Source: Sinomonas atrocyanea (lineage in GTDB: Bacteria > Actinomycetota > Actinomycetes > Actinomycetales > Micrococcaceae). Taken from it: a stretch of DNA of 64,000 nucleotides. The notes under the pieces are model-generated. The model saw only the letters and a list, made by a program, of their open reading frames with translations, ran no database searches and had not been told where the DNA came from. The position numbers and the translations under genes were made by a program. Of this stretch, positions 59,185 to 64,000 are shown in pieces. The DNA is taken from the NCBI RefSeq assembly GCF_030812675.1, contig NZ_JAUSTE010000005.1:124001-188000 (forward strand), read 5' to 3'. Every line of letters starts with the position of its first letter. The stretch's first letter is position 1.

Positions 59185-60711
59185 GTGTTCAGCAACAGCG
59201 AAGTCACCCTCCGGGCCGTGTCCAAGGACCTGCGCAAGACCCCCAGCGACGTCCTGGTGGTAGGGATCGCGCAGGGCCCGGACGGGCCGGTCCTCCTCGA
59301 GAATCCCCTGAGCGCACGCAACGCCGAGGCCGTGTCCTCCACGCTTGCCGCGCTGGGCGTCACGGGCGCCGCGGACCAGCTCCACCGGCTGCCTGGGCTG
59401 CCCGAGCTCGGCGCGCACGTGCTCGCCCTGGCCGGCGTGGGCAAGCTCGCGCCCGGCGCGGCCCCGACCGCCGAGCAGCTCCGGCGGGCCGCAGGCTCGG
59501 CGGTGCGCCAGCTGGCCGGGAACTCGACCGTGGTGCTGGCCCTGCCGGCGGCGACCGCTGCCGACTTCGCCGCGGTCGCGGAGGGGGCCGCCCTCGGCGC
59601 CTACTCCTACACGGAGCACAAGTCGGCCAACGGCGGCGGCAAGGAGAACGTGCGCACGGCGATCGTCTACAGCGCCCTCGCCGGCACTGCCGAGGCGGAC
59701 GCCGCCCTCGCGCGCGCGGCCGTCCTCGGAGCCTCGGTCAACGCGACCCGCACGCTCGTGAACATGCCTCCGAGCCAGCTCTATCCGGAGGCTTTCGCCG
59801 AGGCGGCCAAGGACCTCGCGAAGGGCCTTCCCGTCAAGGTCACGGTCTTCGACGAGAAGCGGCTCGCGAAGGAGGGGTTCGGCGGCATCCTGGCGGTGGG
59901 GCAGGGGTCGGCGCGGCCGCCGCGGCTGGTCAAGCTCGAATACGTGCCCTCCCGCCCGTCCGGCGCGCGCACCGTCCACCTCGTCGGCAAGGGCATCACG
60001 TTCGACTCGGGCGGCATCTCGATCAAGCCCGCGGCCAACATGGACCAGATGAAGAGCGACATGGCCGGTGCGGCCACCGTCCTGAACGCTGCCCTCGCCG
60101 CAGCGCGCCTGGGCCTGCCGGTCAAGGTGACCGCGTGGCTGTGCGTAGCGGAGAACATGCCCTCGGGCAGCGCGCAGCGGCCGTCCGACGTCATCACGAT
60201 GCGCGGCGGCACCACGGTGGAGGTGCTCAACACCGATGCCGAGGGCCGGCTCGTCATGGCCGACGGCCTGGTCGCGGCGTGCGAGGAGAACCCGGACGCC
60301 GTCATCGACGTGGCGACGCTGACGGGGGCGGCCCTCGTGGCGCTCGGCACGCGCACCGCCGGGGTGATGGGCGACGACGAGGTGACCCGCCCGCTGCTCG
60401 ACGCCGCCGCCGCGGCGGGCGAGCCCGCGTGGCCCATGCCGCTGCCCGAGGAGCTGCGGGCCGGCCTGGATTCCGCCACGGCGGACATCGCCAATGTCGG
60501 CGAGCGGCCCGGCGGGATGCTGACGGCTGCCATCTTCCTGAAGGAGTTCGTGGGCAGGCGCCCGGACGGCAGCACCGTCCCGTGGGCCCACCTCGACATC
60601 GCCGGACCGGCGTTCAACACCGGCTCACCCTACGGGCACACCCCCAAGCAGGGCACCGGCTCCACGGTCCGCACGCTCGTGGGCTACCTCGAGTCCGCTG
60701 CCCGCCCGTGA
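59185..60711 (+). CDS. pepA: Leucyl aminopeptidase (M17)
   Basis: A cytosolic hexameric metallo-aminopeptidase, 508 aa, that releases N-terminal amino acids during peptide turnover. The C-terminal catalytic domain carries GKGITFDSGGISIKP, MKSDMAGAATVL and the family signature NTDAEGRLVMAD, which supply the two-metal site and catalytic Lys/Arg. The N-terminal domain is the usual variable macro-like fold. The start is GTG 59185; the ribosome binding site is indistinct. A stem-loop follows 9 nt after the stop. Confidence 0.93.
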   Translation: MFSNSEVTLRAVSKDLRKTPSDVLVVGIAQGPDGPVLLENPLSARNAEAVSSTLAALGVTGAADQLHRLPGLPELGAHVLALAGVGKLAPGAAPTAEQLRRAAGSAVRQLAGNSTVVLALPAATAADFAAVAEGAALGAYSYTEHKSANGGGKENVRTAIVYSALAGTAEADAALARAAVLGASVNATRTLVNMPPSQLYPEAFAEAAKDLAKGLPVKVTVFDEKRLAKEGFGGILAVGQGSARPPRLVKLEYVPSRPSGARTVHLVGKGITFDSGGISIKPAANMDQMKSDMAGAATVLNAALAAARLGLPVKVTAWLCVAENMPSGSAQRPSDVITMRGGTTVEVLNTDAEGRLVMADGLVAACEENPDAVIDVATLTGAALVALGTRTAGVMGDDEVTRPLLDAAAAAGEPAWPMPLPEELRAGLDSATADIANVGERPGGMLTAAIFLKEFVGRRPDGSTVPWAHLDIAGPAFNTGSPYGHTPKQGTGSTVRTLVGYLESAARP

Positions 60712-60720
60712 CGCCGCGCT

Positions 60721-60744
60721 GCCCGCAGCCCGGCGGCTGCGGGC
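60721..60744 (+). terminator. Hairpin downstream of pepA
   Basis: GCCCGCAGCC-cggc-GGCTGCGGGC: a 10-bp perfect stem with a 4-nt loop, 9 nt after the pepA stop. Confidence 0.65.
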
Positions 60745-60767
60745 GGCCATCCCCTGTAGTTTCACAT

Positions 60768-60805
60768 CATGGAATTGAAAGTCCATGTAGCGAAAGTGTT
60801 AGAGT
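60768..60805 (+). promoter_or_regulatory. Candidate lpdA promoter with overlapping inverted repeat
   Basis: TTGAAA (60775-60780), then GTTAGA after 17 nt or TAGAGT after 19 nt. The inverted repeat CATGGA-N8-TCCATG (60768-60787) encloses the -35. The remaining 259-nt gap before lpdA holds a lone TTGACA (60817) and AT-rich CATAGT/TATAGG, but no gene. Confidence 0.4.
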
Positions 60806-60970
60806 TCCCGTGACTCTTGACACAAGGCCGCGACAAACGTTCGGCGAAGGTGGAGCATAGTCGGTCGGGGATATAGGGTTTCCCTGATACCGGGCCTGCG
60901 CGGACCGCCGCAGGCAAACTGTCACATCCGACGGCGGAACACGCCGTCCACAAGGCGAGGGAGCGTCCAC

Positions 60971-62353
60971 GTGGCCGAAGCGGCAACTGCGCACGAATTC
61001 GACATCTTGATCCTCGGCGGCGGAAGCGGCGGCTACGCCGCGGCGCTCCGCGCCTCGGAGCTCGGCTTCTCCGTCGGGCTCGTCGAGAAGGGCAAGCTGG
61101 GCGGCACGTGCCTGCACAACGGCTGCATCCCGACCAAGGCCCTCCTCCACTCGGCCGAGCTGGCGGACCATGCACGCGACGCCGCCAAGTACGGCGTGAA
61201 CGTGACGCTGGACGGCATCGACATGAACGCCGTGAACGCCTACAAGGGCGGCATCATCGCGGGCAAGTTCAAGGGCCTCACGGGCCTCATCAAGTCCAAG
61301 GGCATCACCGTCATCGAGGGCGAGGGCCGCCTGACCGGCCCGAGCACGGTGACCGTGGGCGGCACGGACTACACGGGCAAGAACATCATCCTCGCCACCG
61401 GCTCCTACTCCCGCAGCCTCCCCGGCCTCGAGATCGGCGGACGGGTCATCACGTCCGACCAGGCGCTCGAGCTCGACTACGTGCCCAGCAGCGTGATCGT
61501 CCTCGGTGGCGGCGTCATCGGCGTCGAGTTCGCCTCGGTCTGGAAGTCCTTCGGCGTCGACGTCACGATCGTCGAGGGCCTGCCCTCGCTCGTCCCCAAC
61601 GAGGACGCCGCGATCGTCAAGCAGCTCGAGCGCGCCTTCAAGAAGCGCGGCATCAAGTTCAGCACCGGCACGTTCTTCCAGGGCGTCGAGCAGGACGAGA
61701 ACGGCGTCAAGGTCACGCTCGTCGACGGGAAGACCTTCGAGGCCGACCTGCTCCTGGTCGCCGTCGGCCGTGGGCCGTCGACCGCGAACCTCGGCTTCGA
61801 GGAGGCCGGCATCACCGTGGACCGCGGCTTCGTCATCACCAACGAGCGGCTGCACACCGGCGTGGGCAACGTCTACGCGGTGGGCGACATCGTCCCCGGC
61901 GTCCAGCTCGCCCACCGCGGATTCCAGCAGGGCATCTTCGTCGCCGAGGAGATCGCCGGCCTCAACCCGGTCGTGGTCGAGGACGTGAACATCCCGAAGG
62001 TCACCTACTGCGACCCCGAGATCGCCACGGTCGGCTACACCGAGAAGGCCGCCAAGGAGAAGTTCGGCGAGGACCAGGTGCAGACCCAGGAGTACAACCT
62101 CGCCGGCAACGGCAAGAGCTCCATCCTCGGCACGTCCGGCATCATCAAGGTCGTGCGCCAGAAGGAAGGCCCGGTCGTCGGCGTCCACATGATCGGCGCC
62201 CGCATGGGCGAGCAGATCGGCGAGGCCCAGCTCATCGTCAACTGGGAGGCCTACCCGGAGGACGTGGCCCAGTTCATTCACGCCCACCCGACGCAGAACG
62301 AGGCTCTCGGCGAGGCCCACCTGGCTCTGGCCGGCAAGCCGCTGCACGGCTGA
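60971..62353 (+). CDS. lpdA: Dihydrolipoyl dehydrogenase (E3)
   Basis: The FAD/NAD flavoprotein that reoxidises dihydrolipoyl groups of 2-oxo-acid dehydrogenase complexes; 460 aa. FAD motif LILGGGSGGYAAAL, redox-active disulfide Cys47/Cys52 (GGTCLHNGCIPTK), NAD motif VLGGGVIGVEFAS, and the C-terminal catalytic His-Glu pair in HAHPTQNEALGEA. The start is GTG 60971. It is followed after 51 nt by sucB, so it supplies E3 to the 2-oxoglutarate and possibly pyruvate dehydrogenase complexes. Confidence 0.95.
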   Translation: MAEAATAHEFDILILGGGSGGYAAALRASELGFSVGLVEKGKLGGTCLHNGCIPTKALLHSAELADHARDAAKYGVNVTLDGIDMNAVNAYKGGIIAGKFKGLTGLIKSKGITVIEGEGRLTGPSTVTVGGTDYTGKNIILATGSYSRSLPGLEIGGRVITSDQALELDYVPSSVIVLGGGVIGVEFASVWKSFGVDVTIVEGLPSLVPNEDAAIVKQLERAFKKRGIKFSTGTFFQGVEQDENGVKVTLVDGKTFEADLLLVAVGRGPSTANLGFEEAGITVDRGFVITNERLHTGVGNVYAVGDIVPGVQLAHRGFQQGIFVAEEIAGLNPVVVEDVNIPKVTYCDPEIATVGYTEKAAKEKFGEDQVQTQEYNLAGNGKSSILGTSGIIKVVRQKEGPVVGVHMIGARMGEQIGEAQLIVNWEAYPEDVAQFIHAHPTQNEALGEAHLALAGKPLHG

Positions 62354-62404
62354 GCCGACCCCGACACCATTCGCACGCAGAAGAATCAAGGAGCACGGGG
62401 ACCC

Positions 62405-64000
62405 ATGTCTGAATCCGTCAACCTTCCAGCCCTCGGTGAAAGCGTCACCGAAGGCACCGTCACCCGCTGGCTGAAGCAGGTCGGCGACCGCGTCGAGATC
62501 GACGAGCCCCTCGTCGAGGTCTCCACCGACAAGGTCGACACCGAGATCCCTTCGCCGGTCGCGGGCATCCTCGAGCAGATCCTCGTCGCCGAGGACGAGA
62601 CCGCCGAGGTCGGCTCCCCGCTGGCGGTGATCGGCGACGGCGCATCCTCGCCGGACGCCTCCGGCGCGCCCGCCGCCCAGGAGGAAGAGCAGGCGGCTCC
62701 TGCCGCTGCCCCCGAGCCCGAGCAGGCCCCTGCCCCCGAGCCCGAGGCGGCCGCCGCGCCGGAGCCCGCGGGCTCCTCCGCCGGTGCCCCGGCCGAGGGG
62801 CACGAGGTCACGCTCCCCGCCCTCGGCGAGAGCGTCACCGAAGGCACGGTGACCCGGTGGCTCAAGGCCGTCGGCGAGACCGTCGAGGTCGACGAGCCCC
62901 TGCTCGAGGTGTCCACCGACAAGGTCGACACCGAGGTCCCGTCCCCCGTCGCCGGCACCCTGCTCGAGATCCGCGTCCCCGAGGACGAGACGGCCGAAGT
63001 CGGTGCGGTGCTCGCGGTCATCGGCTCCGGCGCCCCGGCCCAGGCCGCCCCCGCCCCGGCTCCCGAGGCGCCCACCGCGGAGGCGCCCGCGGCCCAGGCA
63101 CCTGCCGCTGCCCCGGCTCCGGCTGAAGCACCGGCACCTGCCCCGGCTCCCGCAGCGGCCCCGGCTCCCGCAGCAGCCCCGGCACCGGCGGCTGCCCCGG
63201 CACCGGCATCCGCCCCCGCGGCCTCGGCCGCGCCGGCGCAGGGCGGCGAGTCGGGCTACGTGACCCCGCTCGTGCGCAAGCTCGCAAACCAGCACGGGAT
63301 CGACGTGACCTCGCTGACCGGAACCGGCGTCGGCGGCCGCATCCGCAAGCAGGACGTGCTCGCCGCGGTCGAGGCCAAGAACGCCGCCTCCGCGCAGGCC
63401 CCCAGCGCCCCCGCCGCGGCGGCCCCGGCCCAGGCTGCCCCGGCCGCCGCTGCCAACGGCTCCGTCTCGTCGCTGCGCGGGACCACGGAGAAGGCCCCCC
63501 GGATCCGCCAGGTCATCGCCCGCCGGATGCGCGAGTCGCTCGACACCTCGACCCAGCTCACGCAGGTCCATGAGGTCGACATGACGAAGATCGCGAAGCT
63601 CCGCGACCGTGCCAAGGCCCAGTTCCAGGCCCAGAACGGCGTCAAGCTGACCTTCCTCCCGTTCATCGCGAAGGCCGTGGCCGAGGCGCTCAAGCAGCAC
63701 CCGAAGCTCAATGCGGAGTACAGCGAGGAGACCCAGCAGATCACCTACCACAACGCGGAGCACCTCGCGATCGCGGTGGACACGGACAAGGGCCTCCTCG
63801 TGCCGGTGATCAACAACGCCGGCGACCTCAACCTCGCGGGCCTGGCCGGGCGCATCGCCGATGTCGCCGCGCGCACGCGCAGCGGCAAGATCGGTCCGGA
63901 CGAGCTCTCGGGCGGCACGTTCAGCATCACCAACATCGGCTCGGTCGGCGCGCTGTTCGACACGCCGATCATCAACCAGCCGCAGGTGGCCATCCTGGGC
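62405..64000 (+). CDS. sucB: 2-oxoglutarate dehydrogenase E2, dihydrolipoamide succinyltransferase (3'-truncated by window)
   Basis: 532 residues are visible; the frame is open at the window end. Two tandem lipoyl domains (~2-78 and ~132-208) carry lipoylation lysines at about K43 and K173 (STDKVDTE). They are joined by Ala/Pro-rich linkers, the second very long and repetitive ([10 protein letters not shown]-type). The E3/E1-binding domain (~282-320) has [16 protein letters not shown] and [12 protein letters not shown]. The acyltransferase domain then begins ([14 protein letters not shown]); the HxxxD active site lies beyond the window. AAGGAG stands 11 nt before ATG 62405. Two lipoyl domains are common in actinobacterial SucB/DlaT. 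Confidence 0.93.
   Translation, partial: MSESVNLPALGESVTEGTVTRWLKQVGDRVEIDEPLVEVSTDKVDTEIPSPVAGILEQILVAEDETAEVGSPLAVIGDGASSPDASGAPAAQEEEQAAPAAAPEPEQAPAPEPEAAAAPEPAGSSAGAPAEGHEVTLPALGESVTEGTVTRWLKAVGETVEVDEPLLEVSTDKVDTEVPSPVAGTLLEIRVPEDETAEVGAVLAVIGSGAPAQAAPAPAPEAPTAEAPAAQAPAAAPAPAEAPAPAPAPAAAPAPAAAPAPAAAPAPASAPAASAAPAQGGESGYVTPLVRKLANQHGIDVTSLTGTGVGGRIRKQDVLAAVEAKNAASAQAPSAPAAAAPAQAAPAAAANGSVSSLRGTTEKAPRIRQVIARRMRESLDTSTQLTQVHEVDMTKIAKLRDRAKAQFQAQNGVKLTFLPFIAKAVAEALKQHPKLNAEYSEETQQITYHNAEHLAIAVDTDKGLLVPVINNAGDLNLAGLAGRIADVAARTRSGKIGPDELSGGTFSITNIGSVGALFDTPIINQPQVAILG

Noticed and set aside
60817-60822. TTGACA upstream of lpdA as a consensus -35
   Set aside because: No -10-like hexamer at 16-19 nt spacing.

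Overview
The window is very GC-rich, uses many GTG and TTG start codons, and carries gene families typical of Actinobacteria: SepH, DUF3000, DUF3093, DUF3159, DUF3710, DUF4192, DUF4193, DUF5998, DUF7455 and a fused CydDC. The gene order sigA - DUF7455 - parE ... parC ... tdk - sepH - DUF4193 - DUF3093 - dut - DUF3710 - OB-fold - DUF3159 - ceoCB is typical of Micrococcales. I infer a chromosomal segment of a Micrococcaceae bacterium (Arthrobacter/Sinomonas-like). I see no rRNA, tRNA, CRISPR array, prophage or insertion sequence.

Layout. 2-9776 (+): a truncated DUF6421 protein, an SDR, threonine aldolase, zinc alcohol dehydrogenase, DUF3000, RNase D and a fadAB beta-oxidation pair with a palindromic operator. 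9830-9903: 22-bp tandem repeats. 9904-15968 (-): an unknown protein, then a probable operon of aldo/keto reductase, nucleoside hydrolase and ECF transporter S, T and AA' components. 16067-19232 (-): dxs coupled to a DUF402 protein and an unknown protein. 19411-23772 (-): aconitase and a TrmA-type RNA methyltransferase. 23769-27201: a KimA-like K+ transporter divergent from two TrkA-type proteins. 27211-31884: a triplicated membrane protein, DUF3159, an OB-fold protein, DUF3710, dut, DUF3093 and DUF4193. 32180-36317: sepH, tdk, a phosphodiesterase and DUF5998. 36371-41690: a GNAT/acyl-CoA synthetase fusion divergent from parC. 41828-42875: two DinB proteins. 42968-50671: the cytochrome bd operon cydA-cydB-cydDC, divergent from a BlaI/M56-peptidase pair. 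50739-54782: parE, DUF7455 and sigA. 55086-58947: DUF4192, an MFS transporter and a PAC2 protein. 59185-64000: pepA, lpdA and sucB, the last cut by the window end.

How the genes work together. Central carbon and energy metabolism is represented by fadAB, acn, lpdA-sucB and cytochrome bd. The strongest regulatory signal is a 17-bp palindrome (TTCTAC-N5-GTAGAA) found twice before cydA and once before blaI. This suggests that a BlaI/BlaR-like module without a beta-lactam sensor domain controls the bd oxidase. A second unusual system is the nucleoside hydrolase/ECF transporter operon. Its fused ATPase is asymmetric: one composite ATP site has lost every key residue and the other is intact.

At least a dozen genes have an actinobacterial -10 element 6-7 nt before the start codon, which implies leaderless mRNAs. 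I used these elements to choose several start codons. All functional calls come from reading motifs; no database search was run.
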